A DNA stretch of 64,000 nucleotides. Origin: JANWKQ01 sp964624635 (lineage in GTDB: Bacteria > Bacteroidota > Bacteroidia > CAIKAF01). Location: the NCBI GenBank assembly GCA_964624635.1, contig CAZUXM010000006.1:1-64000 (forward strand), in the 5' to 3' direction. The notes beneath the pieces were generated by a model. That model was not told the DNA's origin and ran no database searches. It was given only the letters and a program-made list of their open reading frames with translations. A program made the position numbers and the translations under genes. The first letter of the stretch is position 1. The number at the start of each line of letters is the position of its first letter. This document shows positions 27,501 to 35,522 of the stretch, piece after piece.

Positions 27501-27886
27501 CAGCTTCTACGGTTGGTTATGGAACACCCGGATATCAAAATTCACAATTTTCTCCGGCAGTCATTATTTCGGATGATTTTACCATTGTGCCTGAAATTTT
27601 CTCACCGGATTTAGATGGATATCAGGACATCACTACTTTCTATTACCAGTTAGATAATGGAGGTTATATAGCTTCCATTAGAATTTATGATCAGGCTGGA
27701 AGATTGGAAAAAGATGTAGTAAACAATCAATCGTTGGCCACTTCAGGAAGTTTTACCTGGGATGGAACCGACAATGATGGAGCCAAAGTAAATGTAGGGA
27801 TTCATATTGTGTATTTTGAACTCATCAATCTGAATGGAGAAATTCTCTCTTTTAAAAAGCCGGTAGTAGTAGCTACGAAGTTTTAG
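24530..27886 (+). CDS. Large secreted protein with three lamin-tail domains
   Basis: 1118 residues with a signal peptide (ending ICFAQ, about residue 23). An N-terminal jelly-roll-like part is followed by alternating SbsA/Big-type modules (DPFIISHSASANQLSIILNEPV; LSLTNDTVTLYFDEAIL) and three lamin-tail domains (EIVINEVMADPTPSVGLPDAEFVELRN; DILIHELMIDETPSIGLPASEYIELRN; DIVINEVLADPTTNCIDYVEIYN). The C-terminus (FSPDLDGYQDITTFYYQL, then FTWDGTDNDGAKVNVGIHIVYF) is a FlgD-like/gliding-associated fold used by T9SS cargo. It is probably a cell-surface or exported protein; function unknown. It ends four bases inside the convergent RND gene. Confidence 0.82.
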   Translation: MKITNLSSVLFVFYFLTSICFAQVNDDFSDGNFTSNPVWKGDTSKFEVAANELWLNAPVVTDVAFLSTPSTAMINTSWEFYNRMVFNPSSSNFCRFYLVSDQRNFNATNINGYYVELGRLTDEVSLYKVVNGTSTKIIDGPDDMLNVATCTTRVRVTRTGTIWELLVDSTGGSSFTSLGTFDDAAVNESYFTGAYCKYTSTRSDKFFFDDVLIAGTNWGDATDPFIISHSASANQLSIILNEPVLSSDLNPVNFTLDNGLSVLSVVEDSLNSKKINITASGSFLTNTLYHLSVTSLTDLSGNTATLINYPFILHITVPGEIVINEVMADPTPSVGLPDAEFVELRNNSIYPLNLDQWTLRVGTTNKILPPYIIQPGNFVIITDVGDTSLFSSSVKKIGVTSFPGLTNGGVNVEILDTGSVVIDVIDYTMGWYHDVDRDDGGFTLERINPLDFCMQEYNWRASLDFTGGTPGAENSVFDTTQVPIAINTFWIDSTHILVVFNQWMDVLGLNMTNITLQNLSSVNVLSPDSCLLTLGLPLPVNTSFDLTLSPPMSDCDGNVISSPLITGIINYTPQLFDILIHELMIDETPSIGLPASEYIELRNTKPFPLSINGWTLVVNGNHFLLPNVSIPADSFIVIVHENNVSLFPVLNIVGIPSFSGLTNESGIIEVYHASGDLIHTAKYASTFYDVPGKDDGGWSLEMIDITQPCLRNPNWTASNDPSGGTPGRKNSYTQTITDYVKPHPIKTGLSLTNDTVTLYFDEAILPNSFTLADISLSNGTPTYLAYHSVLLDQYIVILQNPILPDSTYYIRLNNYTDCSGNIALLDSLPYSIPVTPDTFDIVINEVLADPTTNCIDYVEIYNRGNDSYDMSLLILGEGDTTSHLLTTYSAIHNRSVLIHPGEYVFISENHEKVMGCYHTPDSTSYWDIVSLPDFANASGTVGISAYNQQWIDMFAYNEDMHFSVLGSTDGVSLERVDMNAPTQNSMNWHSAASTVGYGTPGYQNSQFSPAVIISDDFTIVPEIFSPDLDGYQDITTFYYQLDNGGYIASIRIYDQAGRLEKDVVNNQSLATSGSFTWDGTDNDGAKVNVGIHIVYFELINLNGEILSFKKPVVVATKF

Positions 27887-30285
27887 ATTGGATCGGAGAC
27901 CTCATTGTTTACCTGTTCTTCATGATCATTATCATCATCAATAACTGCATACTTATCGTAATCTTTATCCTTGTTCTTTTTACCTCTCCATGATAATAAT
28001 AGTGACGGTAATAAAATGAGGTTACAGAAGAATCCTGTAAGCAGGGTAAACGAAAGAAGGATTCCCAAGGCTTTGGTTCCTCCAAAATCTGACGCAATAA
28101 ATACAGAAAAACCGAAAAACAATACCAATGAAGTATATGCCATACTTAAGGCTGTTTCTCTAATCGAAGTAATGGTTGATTGGTAGATATCCCCTTTGTA
28201 ATATTTGAGCTCCTGAAGATATTTAGCCAGGAAGTGAATGGTTGAGTCGACAGTAATCCCAAAAGCAATACCATAAATAATAATAGTAGACGCTTTTAAT
28301 GGAATATCAAAAAATCCCATGGCTCCGGCAGTAAATATTAAGGGAAGTACATTTGGAATTAAAGAAATGACGACCATTTTTAATTTTTTGAACATGGTTG
28401 CCATCATTAATGCGATAATGATAATAGCTGCAGAGATGGAAGAAAGTAAATTCTGTAATAAATATTGAGTGCCTTTTAAAATTACTACACTGGCTCCTGA
28501 AATAGTAACTTCCACATCTTCATCAGCAAAAACAGTTTTCGCCTGTTGTTCTATTCGTTTTACTACAGCATCCATTTCGTAGGTTCCCATATCTTTCATT
28601 TGGGCACGAATACGAACATATCTCCACGTAGTATCTAAATAAGATTGAGTTTGACCCATGGTTGAGTCATTTCTGTTACCAATTCCTCGTCTGAAATAAT
28701 CCAATACTTTTGATTTATCAAATTGATTAGGGACTGCATATTGTTTTGGATTTCCTTTATAATATGCTTGATTCCCATATTTCATAATCTCAATCAACGA
28801 AACCGGATGTGAAAACATACCTAAAGATTCAATCGAGTCTTGTAACTCATCTACTTTTTTCCAGAGATTTCCACTTAAAATAACTCTTTTTTCTTTTTTG
28901 GTATCAATCATTACTTCAAAAGGCATGATACCGGTAAAATTATTTTCGAAATAAGTAATGTCGCGATAAGTATCCGAATGTTTAGGAACATCATCTGCTA
29001 CCTTACCTGAAGGTTTTATTCTTACCATACCAATAACTGAAGCAATGGTAAGTACAATAGCAATTATATATACTGCAGGGCGGTATTTCTGTACCAGATT
29101 GACTTGAAACTCAATAAAGAAATTAGATCGTTTGTTGGTAAGGTGCCTTGTATGTCTAGCACTTGGGTTAGGTAAATAACTAAATAGAATAGGGTTTAAT
29201 ACCAATGAAAGGAAAAATAATAGCATACAATTGATGGTAGCTACTACCCCAAATTCCATCAACATTTTACCCGGAGTAATAATAAGAGTAGCAAATCCAA
29301 CAGCAGTGGTGATGTTGATGAGGAACATGGCTCTGCCCGTTTTCTCCATCATTCTATGCAGAGCTTTTATTTTATCTCCAATCTTTAAAAATTCCTGCTG
29401 GTATTTAGTAACCATATAAACAGCATTCGGAATACCAATCACGATAAGCAACGGAGGAATGATACCCGTAACGGAGGTAATACTATAGCCTAACATTCCC
29501 ATGGTGCCCCACGACCAAACTACACCAATCATTACCTGTAATAAAGTTACAGCGAGTACTCTCATTGATTTAAAGAAGATGAGGAGAATGATGGATGATA
29601 CTACAGCAGCCAATACGGTGAATAAGACAGTTTCGGTTCGGGCACGTTGAACTGTATCAGTACGATTAAAAGGTAAACCGGAGAGATGAATATCTTTTCC
29701 CTGATTAGTTTCAAATGCTTTTACTTTATTACGAATGGAATCAACAATTTCACTTCGTTTCTTTTTATGAATCACTGCTTCATCTAAACCCGCTAACATA
29801 ATGTAAGCACTTGAATCAGGATTCCATAATACACCCTGGTAAAATGGAAGATCTTTAAATACTTTTCCTATACTATCTGCTTCGGCATCAGTGGTAGGGA
29901 TTTGTTTTATAAGAGGTTTATTCTCGAATTTTTTTAAAGAGTCATTGAGTGTTAATGTAAAACTGCTGGTAGGCGAAAGGGTCCAGTCAACATATTGAAT
30001 GTCCAAAATTGATTTTTCGAATTCCATCCATGCTTTTAAATTATCCTTCTGAAAAAATCCGGGATCTTTAATAGAGAGGATAATGGTATTAGCTTCTTCA
30101 CCAAATACTGATTGGAATTTTTTGTAATCCTGGTAGGTTTTATCAGAGGGTGGAAGAATTTGAGCCATTTGAAAACTCATTTCCACTCTACGTGAAAAAT
30201 AAAACATCACCACGGTAATAATCCCCACTATTGAAAGTATAAGGATCCGGTTACGTAATATGATGTTAGATATTTTGGCCCACAT
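27883..30285 (-). CDS. RND superfamily (MMPL-type) exporter
   Basis: 800 residues with the two-fold RND layout: TM1 near residue 15, a large periplasmic loop (about 40-210), a bundle of TM2-6 (TVLAAVVSSIILLIFF, MIGVVWSWGTMGMLGYSITSVTGIIPPLLIVIGIPNAVYM), then TM7, a second loop and TM8-12 (GIAFGITVDSTIHFLAKYL). It is similar to predicted exporters of lipids or hydrophobic compounds. The acidic C-tail (KDKDYDKYAVIDDDNDHEEQ) is cytoplasmic. No membrane-fusion partner is adjacent. A GC-rich hairpin (CCGC/GCGG, about 30295-30308) lies upstream. Confidence 0.88.
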   Translation of the reverse strand: MWAKISNIILRNRILILSIVGIITVVMFYFSRRVEMSFQMAQILPPSDKTYQDYKKFQSVFGEEANTIILSIKDPGFFQKDNLKAWMEFEKSILDIQYVDWTLSPTSSFTLTLNDSLKKFENKPLIKQIPTTDAEADSIGKVFKDLPFYQGVLWNPDSSAYIMLAGLDEAVIHKKKRSEIVDSIRNKVKAFETNQGKDIHLSGLPFNRTDTVQRARTETVLFTVLAAVVSSIILLIFFKSMRVLAVTLLQVMIGVVWSWGTMGMLGYSITSVTGIIPPLLIVIGIPNAVYMVTKYQQEFLKIGDKIKALHRMMEKTGRAMFLINITTAVGFATLIITPGKMLMEFGVVATINCMLLFFLSLVLNPILFSYLPNPSARHTRHLTNKRSNFFIEFQVNLVQKYRPAVYIIAIVLTIASVIGMVRIKPSGKVADDVPKHSDTYRDITYFENNFTGIMPFEVMIDTKKEKRVILSGNLWKKVDELQDSIESLGMFSHPVSLIEIMKYGNQAYYKGNPKQYAVPNQFDKSKVLDYFRRGIGNRNDSTMGQTQSYLDTTWRYVRIRAQMKDMGTYEMDAVVKRIEQQAKTVFADEDVEVTISGASVVILKGTQYLLQNLLSSISAAIIIIALMMATMFKKLKMVVISLIPNVLPLIFTAGAMGFFDIPLKASTIIIYGIAFGITVDSTIHFLAKYLQELKYYKGDIYQSTITSIRETALSMAYTSLVLFFGFSVFIASDFGGTKALGILLSFTLLTGFFCNLILLPSLLLSWRGKKNKDKDYDKYAVIDDDNDHEEQVNNEVSDPI

Positions 30286-30462
30286 GGCATCAACCCGCCT
30301 TTTGCGGGGGGTACGAAAGTAATCATTTTAAGGGAGATGCCCAATGATATAGTAGGCAAAAATTGGTAAAAGACCTATAGGCTGTATTGCGCCCTTGTTT
30401 TTAATGATTATTTCGATTTGTTATGCAAGCATAGACGGGTCATGACCCGTTTGTACAATCAT

Positions 30463-30915
30463 TTAGCCAATTAAAAATTCTTTTAAAACATCTCTTTGTG
30501 CTGTAACAATAAAAACAAAAAATGTAAAGAATGTTAATAGTAATGTATATGTCATATATCCCATTAAGCTGGCAGCTCCTCCATATTCTTTTGAAAGTCT
30601 TTGTCCGAAGAATAAAGCACATAAAGAGGCCATTGATAAGAAACAGGCTATAAATGGGAAATTCCAGCTCTTAAAAACCCATATCTCCACTATAGCGGCA
30701 ATACCGGCTAATCCTGCACTAAGTTCAAGAAAGGTAAGCTTGATCAATAATAGTTTAGTAACTCCTTTTAGAGGACTTTTAGAAAACTGTCCTTTAATCC
30801 AATCATAGTTTCCTTTAAAATCAGTTATTTTATCAATGCCTGATTGTAGCCATAAAATAACTAATACAAACATGCAAATAGAGTAAAGGCTCAGGAACAA
30901 ATACGGTTGAATCAT
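30463..30915 (-). CDS. DoxX-like four-helix membrane protein
   Basis: 150 residues with four transmembrane segments (about 7-26, 52-72, 78-100, 120-142). The motif WLQSGIDKITDFKGNYDWIKGQF with LELSAGLAGIAAIVEIW fits the DoxX/DoxX-like family of small quinone-associated membrane proteins. A palindrome (ACGGGTCATGACCCGT, 30435-30450) lies just past its stop but has no T-run. It stands alone on the minus strand. Confidence 0.75.
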   Translation of the reverse strand: MIQPYLFLSLYSICMFVLVILWLQSGIDKITDFKGNYDWIKGQFSKSPLKGVTKLLLIKLTFLELSAGLAGIAAIVEIWVFKSWNFPFIACFLSMASLCALFFGQRLSKEYGGAASLMGYMTYTLLLTFFTFFVFIVTAQRDVLKEFLIG

Positions 30916-31437
30916 AATCGATTATTTATATCCCAAAAGTACCAAAATGGATCAAATGACCTTGTCTTAAGTTTGTGAACCGAGCCGCTGGAAGCGGCGA
31001 GCTCATGAGTTCCTATTTATTAAAAATATTTATTCGAATAAACACGTGAAACTACTATAAACATTTACTATTTGATTTTATATGGTTGTTTTTTGTGATT
31101 TTACCCTTGTTCGGTTTTAAACAGGTTATTAACTGAAATTAAAATGAATGTGCCAAACTTTTTTTCGCTGAAAAAAGCTAACAACAAGGGTTACAGAAAT
31201 CGGTTCATAACTTTCCTGTTTTTTTTGTTGAAGAGTTTATGTGTAAGTAATTGATATTTAGTTTTATATATATAACTGTAAAATCCTCTTTATCATCGGT
31301 TGATAAACTTTTTTCATGAATTTATCAGAGACCTGTGTTCAAAAAATGGAAGTTGTTGGATGAAGATAAAACTCATCATTCCATTAATTTTGAACCAACA
31401 ATCAACCAAAAACATACTACTTAACAACATAAAAGAA
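30916..31437. other. Gene-free region upstream of parA with several hairpins
   Basis: 522 bp without a convincing gene. It contains a GCCGCT/AGCGGC hairpin (30984-30998), and a long-range inverted repeat ACCCTTGTT (31103-31111)/AACAAGGGT (31183-31191) that encloses a CTTTTTT/AAAAAAG stem (31158-31177). An in-frame extension of parA reaches 31300 but is not conserved-looking. I saw no clear DnaA-box cluster or parS palindrome. It may be a regulatory leader or a centromere-related region. Confidence 0.35.
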
Positions 31438-32269
31438 ATGGGAAAAGTAATTTCAATAGCTAATCAAAAAGGAGGAGTAGGAAAAACCACTACTGCCATT
31501 AATCTTAGTGCAGGTTTAGCCGTATTAGAATACAAAACACTTATTATTGATGCAGATCCACAGGCAAATGCTACCAGTGGGGTAGGGTTTGATCATAAAA
31601 CCATAAAACATAGTATTTACGAATGTGTATTGGATGAAGTAGAACCTGCTGATATCATCTTAAAAACTAAAACTCCTAATTTGGATATCATGCCGGCTCA
31701 TATTGATTTGGTAGGTGCTGAAATTGAATTAATCAGCAGACCTAACAGAGAACATATGATGAAAGCTGCTATTGATAAAATAAAAGATAAATATGATTTT
31801 ATCATTATTGACTGTTCTCCATCCTTAGGTTTGATTACTGTGAATGCATTAACTGCATCTGATTCAGTAATCGTTCCGGTACAATGCGAATATTTCGCTT
31901 TGGAAGGGTTAGGGAAATTATTGAATACCATCAAAATTGTTCAAAGTCGTTTGAACCAGAATTTAGAAATTGAAGGAATTTTATTAACCATGTATGACAA
32001 ACGTTTACGTTTATCAAATCAGGTGGTAGAGGATGTAAGAACTCACTTCCAGGACATGGTATTTGATACTATTGTTAGCCGTAATACTACTTTAGGAGAA
32101 GCGCCAAGTTTTGGTGAATCAGTAATTATGTTTGATGCTGAATNNNNNNNNNNAATCAAAAGGAGCTCAAAGTTATTTGAATCTTGCCCGTGAAGTATTA
32201 CAAAAAAATGATTTATTAAAAAGTGAAACACCGAAAAAAAAATTAGTGGATTTAGAAGATGGCAACTAA
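31438..32269 (+). CDS. parA: ParA/Soj chromosome-partition ATPase (contains a gap)
   Basis: Deviant Walker A ATPase moving ParB-parS complexes. Seen: P-loop KGGVGKTTTAINL (residues 11-23), Walker A' IIDADPQANATSG, Walker B FIIIDCSPSLGLITVNAL, and VPVQCEYFALEGL. Ten N at 32144-32153 break the frame. The left flank ends GCTGAAT and the right begins AATCAAAAGG; merging the shared AAT gives the expected continuous reading AESKGAQSYLNLAREVL to a TAA at 32267-32269. The start at 31438 gives the family-standard MGKVISIANQKGG. It overlaps the start of parB by 11 bases. Confidence 0.95.
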
Positions 32270-33197
32270 CAAAAGACAAGCATTGGGACGTGGCTTAAAC
32301 GCGCTGCTCAATGGAGGAAGTGATGATGTTTTGGAAATTCCAAAAGCAAAAACAACAACTACAACAAATATTACCGGTGCTAATGGTTCAGTAGCCATGG
32401 TACCAGTAAAACATATTGAAGCAAATCCATTTCAACCTCGTAATGAGTTTGAACAGGAAGCTTTACAGGAATTATCTGAATCTATTAAAACCTTTGGAAT
32501 TATTCAACCGGTTACTCTTCGTAAACTAGACGAAAATAAATTTCAATTAATTTCCGGAGAAAGAAGATTCAGAGCTTCTCAATTAGCAGGATTGGTTGAG
32601 ATTCCTGCATATATCCGTACTGCTGATGATCAGGCGATGCTAGAAATGGCGTTGGTAGAAAATATTCAACGTGAAGATTTAAATGCTATTGATGTGGCGT
32701 TAAGCTACCAGCGTTTGATTGACGAATGTAGCCTTACCCAGGAGAAATTAGGAGAAAGAATTGCTAAAAACAGAAGTACCGTTACCAATTACTTACGTTT
32801 ATTAAAGTTGCCTACTGAAGTACAAGTAGCCATTAAGAAAGGTAAAATAAGTATGGGACATGCCCGTGCCATTATTAATGCAGGTACTGAAGAGCAACAA
32901 TTAGAGATATTAACTCAGATATTGAATGAAGACCTTTCTGTACGTCAGGTAGAGGAGATTGCCAAGACAATGGCAGGGAAACGTACAAAATCTTCAGGCT
33001 CTAATACTAAAATTTCAGGTTCTGACGTTACTAATGCCGATTGGACCGAAAAGTACACCATTTACAGCCAACAACTTACTGATATTTTAAAGAAAAAAGT
33101 AAGTATTCAATCAGGCAAAAATGGCAGTGGAAAGATCCTCATCGATTTTTCAAATGAAAAAGAATTGGAAAAGATCATCGAGTGTTTTGAAAAATAA
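32259..33197 (+). CDS. parB: ParB/Spo0J partition protein
   Basis: CTP-dependent parS-binding clamp. N-terminal RQALGRGLNALL (ParA-stimulating), ParB/Srx domain (about 45-135: HIEANPFQPRNEF, ISGERRFRASQLAG, ALVENIQREDLNAIDVALSYQRL), KorB-type helix-turn-helix (TQEKLGERIAKNRSTVTNYLRLLKLP, GKISMGHARAI) and a C-terminal dimerisation region. 312 residues. Translationally coupled to parA; the gene downstream begins within or just after its 3' end. Confidence 0.96.
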   Translation: MATNKRQALGRGLNALLNGGSDDVLEIPKAKTTTTTNITGANGSVAMVPVKHIEANPFQPRNEFEQEALQELSESIKTFGIIQPVTLRKLDENKFQLISGERRFRASQLAGLVEIPAYIRTADDQAMLEMALVENIQREDLNAIDVALSYQRLIDECSLTQEKLGERIAKNRSTVTNYLRLLKLPTEVQVAIKKGKISMGHARAIINAGTEEQQLEILTQILNEDLSVRQVEEIAKTMAGKRTKSSGSNTKISGSDVTNADWTEKYTIYSQQLTDILKKKVSIQSGKNGSGKILIDFSNEKELEKIIECFEK

Positions 33198-33867
33198 TTT
33201 TTCAAAGAAGATAGCTAATATTAAAATAACACGTGCCAGGCGCACTTTTGACCATATTAAAATAACACGTGCCGTAGTGTTTTTCCTGTTTGTGACTCTG
33301 TCGCAAACAGGATTTTTTTTATCGGCACAAACGACTAATACGAACGATTCGCTAAAAATTACTACCGATAGTTCAACTACTGATAAAAAGAAAACTCACA
33401 AGATTAAAAAAGCTACTGTGCCCTGGAAAGCTGCTTTGATGAGTGGATTTGTACCGGGATTAGGACAGATTTATAACCGTAAATATTGGAAATTACCCAT
33501 TGTTTGGGGGGCTATTGGAACCTCAGGATATTTTATGGTAGATCAACATATACAATACATTAAGTTTAGGGATGCATTCAGGTCCTGGGCCAATGATTCT
33601 GTAATTAAGCCCGGCTTTGAACAATATGCCTACAATCCAAACAGCCTTCGATTACAACGAGATACTTATGAAAGAGGCAGGAATATTTTGATTATCGTGA
33701 CGGCTGTTTTATGGACACTTAATATTGTTGATGCTGCGGTAGATGCTCACTTATCTACTTTTGATGTTGGTCCTAATTTATCAATGAAGATAGAACCGGC
33801 CACCTTTAATACTGCTTTTTATAACCAGCCTGCTGTTGGGCTCAGTTTTACATTAACTTTAAAATAA
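33154..33867 (+). CDS. DUF5683 membrane protein downstream of parAB
   Basis: Bacteroidota family with the core WKAALMSGFVPGLGQIYNRKYWKLPIVWGAIGTSGYF and a second membrane segment (NILIIVTAVLWTLNIVDAAVDAHLSTFDV). A signal-type helix (AVVFFLFVTLSQTGFFLSAQ) precedes it. The start is uncertain. An ATG at 33154 would overlap parB by 44 bases and give a 38-residue basic lead before the signal, containing an in-frame duplicated IKITRA from a 20-bp direct repeat. A GTG at 33277 would start right at the hydrophobic stretch. parA-parB-DUF5683-dapB is a recurrent gene order in the phylum. Confidence 0.82.
   Translation: MKKNWKRSSSVLKNNFSKKIANIKITRARRTFDHIKITRAVVFFLFVTLSQTGFFLSAQTTNTNDSLKITTDSSTTDKKKTHKIKKATVPWKAALMSGFVPGLGQIYNRKYWKLPIVWGAIGTSGYFMVDQHIQYIKFRDAFRSWANDSVIKPGFEQYAYNPNSLRLQRDTYERGRNILIIVTAVLWTLNIVDAAVDAHLSTFDVGPNLSMKIEPATFNTAFYNQPAVGLSFTLTLK
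33218..33273 (+). repeat. 20-bp direct repeat at the 5' end of the DUF5683 gene
   Basis: The same 20 bases (ending AACACGTGCC) occur at 33218-33237 and 33254-33273, 36 bp apart and hence in the same reading frame. It looks like a recent 36-bp tandem duplication near the gene start. Confidence 0.7.
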
Positions 33868-33916
33868 CTCTGATTATTTTTTCTTTTTTTTCGGTGTATA
33901 AAATTATATTTACACT

Positions 33917-34633
33917 ATGAAAATTGGCTTATTAGGTTATGGTAAAATGGGCAAAGAGATTGAACAAATCGCTTTGCATAGAGGTCATGTAGTTCCTTTA
34001 AAGATTGATGAAAATAACAGGAACGTAATTACCGATGCCGATATAAAAGCCTGTGATGTATTGATTGATTTTTCAACTCCGCATGCTGTGATGGGGAATA
34101 TTCATTTTGCAATGAATTCCGGTGTTCCATTAGTAGTGGGTACTACAGGTTGGCATGATTCGGTGGGTGCCGTTCATGAATTGGTAAATAATTTAAACGG
34201 AAGCCTTATTTACGGAAGTAACTTTAGTGTTGGGGTAAACATATTTTTTGCATTGAATAAATATCTTGGCGGAATCATGAATAATCAACCTGATTACAAT
34301 GTTTCCATTCATGAAATTCATCATACACAAAAGTTAGATGCTCCCAGTGGTACTGCTATTACGTTAGGAAAAGATGTTATTGAAAAACTGGATAGAAAAA
34401 CAGATTGGGTCGATCATGTTTCAGGTAAACAAAACGAATTAAGTATTACAGCCGATCGAATTGAAAATGTTCCCGGTACACATATTGTATCCTACTCAAG
34501 TGATATTGATACTATTGAACTAAAACATATAGCTCATAACAGGAAAGGATTTGCATTAGGTGCTGTTTTGGCTGCTGAATGGATAGCGGATAAAAAAGGA
34601 TTTTACGAAGTAAAACAAATGTTTAATTTTTAA
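33917..34633 (+). CDS. dapB: 4-hydroxy-tetrahydrodipicolinate reductase
   Basis: Reduces hydroxy-tetrahydrodipicolinate in the lysine/meso-diaminopimelate pathway. N-terminal Rossmann MKIGLLGYGKMGKEIEQ, VLIDFSTPHAV, GTTGW, and the catalytic/substrate motif EIHHTQKLDAPSGTA, with a C-terminal HIAHNRKGFALGAVLAAEW. 238 residues, typical of the shorter Bacteroidota enzyme. A TATATTTA element (33905-33912) ends only four bases before the ATG, so the mRNA may be nearly leaderless. Confidence 0.96.
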   Translation: MKIGLLGYGKMGKEIEQIALHRGHVVPLKIDENNRNVITDADIKACDVLIDFSTPHAVMGNIHFAMNSGVPLVVGTTGWHDSVGAVHELVNNLNGSLIYGSNFSVGVNIFFALNKYLGGIMNNQPDYNVSIHEIHHTQKLDAPSGTAITLGKDVIEKLDRKTDWVDHVSGKQNELSITADRIENVPGTHIVSYSSDIDTIELKHIAHNRKGFALGAVLAAEWIADKKGFYEVKQMFNF

Positions 34634-34642
34634 ATTTTATAT

Positions 34643-35050
34643 ATGAAAAAGGCAATCTTAATTTTAGTATCTCTAACTGTCATTGTAGTTTCTCAGGTAT
34701 CTGCACAATCCGTTTATTATAAAGGTTCACGTATTGGTGAAATTGAAAGTGATGGTGATGTTTACATCAGTGGGAGTAGAGTAGGTCAATTTGAATCAGA
34801 TGGGGACGTTTACAAAAATGGTTCTCGTATTGGTCAGATTGAATCAGATGGTGATGTATATTTGAGTGGATCAAGAGTGGGACAGATAGAAAGTGATGGT
34901 GATGTATATAAAAACGGTTCACGCATTGGTCAGGTAGAATCTGATGGAGATGTGTATTATAACGGAAGCAGAATTGGAGAAGGGGATAATATCCGTATAG
35001 ATTGGTTAGCTGGATTTTTCTTTTTCTTCTTTTATAATGATAAGATATAA
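34643..35050 (+). CDS. Secreted beta-flower-type repeat protein
   Basis: 135 residues with a signal peptide (MKKAILILVSLTVIVVSQVSAQ) and then six near-identical 15-residue units of the form GSRIGQIESDGDVYKN, alternating R-I-G and R-V-G versions and Y-K-N, Y-I-S and Y-L-S ends. This matches the 4-fold beta flower type of short beta-repeat protein. The tail ends with a run of seven aromatic residues (FFFFFFY). It begins 10 bp after dapB and ends at a terminator, so it is probably cotranscribed with dapB. Function unknown. Confidence 0.75.
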   Translation: MKKAILILVSLTVIVVSQVSAQSVYYKGSRIGEIESDGDVYISGSRVGQFESDGDVYKNGSRIGQIESDGDVYLSGSRVGQIESDGDVYKNGSRIGQVESDGDVYYNGSRIGEGDNIRIDWLAGFFFFFFYNDKI

Positions 35051-35067
35051 TTTTCAGTTATTTCAGG

Positions 35068-35103
35068 AATCCTGTTATCGCTTAGGTAACAGGATTTTTT
35101 ATT
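35068..35103 (+). terminator. Rho-independent terminator after the beta-flower gene
   Basis: AATCCTGTTA (35068-35077) pairs with TAACAGGATT (35087-35096), followed by a long T-rich tract. It closes the parA-to-beta-flower transcription unit. Confidence 0.85.
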
Positions 35104-35155
35104 TTTTTCACCCATAAGTCTCCTCTGCGAAGCGAAGGGGCTCTCGGGTAATTTT

Positions 35156-35521
35156 TTACTTATTAACCTTCTGTACTCCTAGTAAGTTTTCCAATACACT
35201 CGCCGTAAATGCAATCATAAAGCTGAAAACGATACCCATCAGGAAGTTTCTAACGCTAAAAAGGTTATCAGGAACCAGCCAGTCAGCAATAAAGATGATA
35301 ACCCCATTGATTACAAACAAAAATAAACCCAACGTAAAAATAGTGGCAGGAATGGTTAATAATACCAGTATAGGTTTTACAAAACGATTGAGTAAAGAAA
35401 GAATAGCTGCCAACAACATCGCAACCCATATATTGGCAACATCAATCCCAGGCAAAAGAATGGCTGATAAAAATATAGCCAGCGCCGTTACAAGAAATTT
35501 TATGAGTTGCTGATCACGCAT
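35156..35521 (-). CDS. PF04020-type (YvlD/'phage holin') membrane protein
   Basis: 121 residues with four transmembrane helices and the family pattern RDQQLIKFLVTALAIFLSAILLPGI ... LAAILSLLNRFVKPILVLLTIPATIFTLGLFLFVINGVIIFIADWLVP. Despite the 'mycobacterial phage holin' name of the family, members are chromosomal and of unknown role. The ATG at 35521 follows the upstream stop directly; a codon at 35536 would overlap it. Confidence 0.85.
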   Translation of the reverse strand: MRDQQLIKFLVTALAIFLSAILLPGIDVANIWVAMLLAAILSLLNRFVKPILVLLTIPATIFTLGLFLFVINGVIIFIADWLVPDNLFSVRNFLMGIVFSFMIAFTASVLENLLGVQKVNK

Positions 35522-35522
35522 A

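Noticed and set aside
30435..30450. Palindrome ACGGGTCATGACCCGT as a terminator or operator
   Set aside because: It lacks a T-run on either strand and no second copy is nearby, so only its presence is noted.
31300..31437. N-terminal extension of parA
   Set aside because: ParA proteins begin at MGKVISIANQKGG; the extension is unlike any conserved domain and is AT-rich leader.
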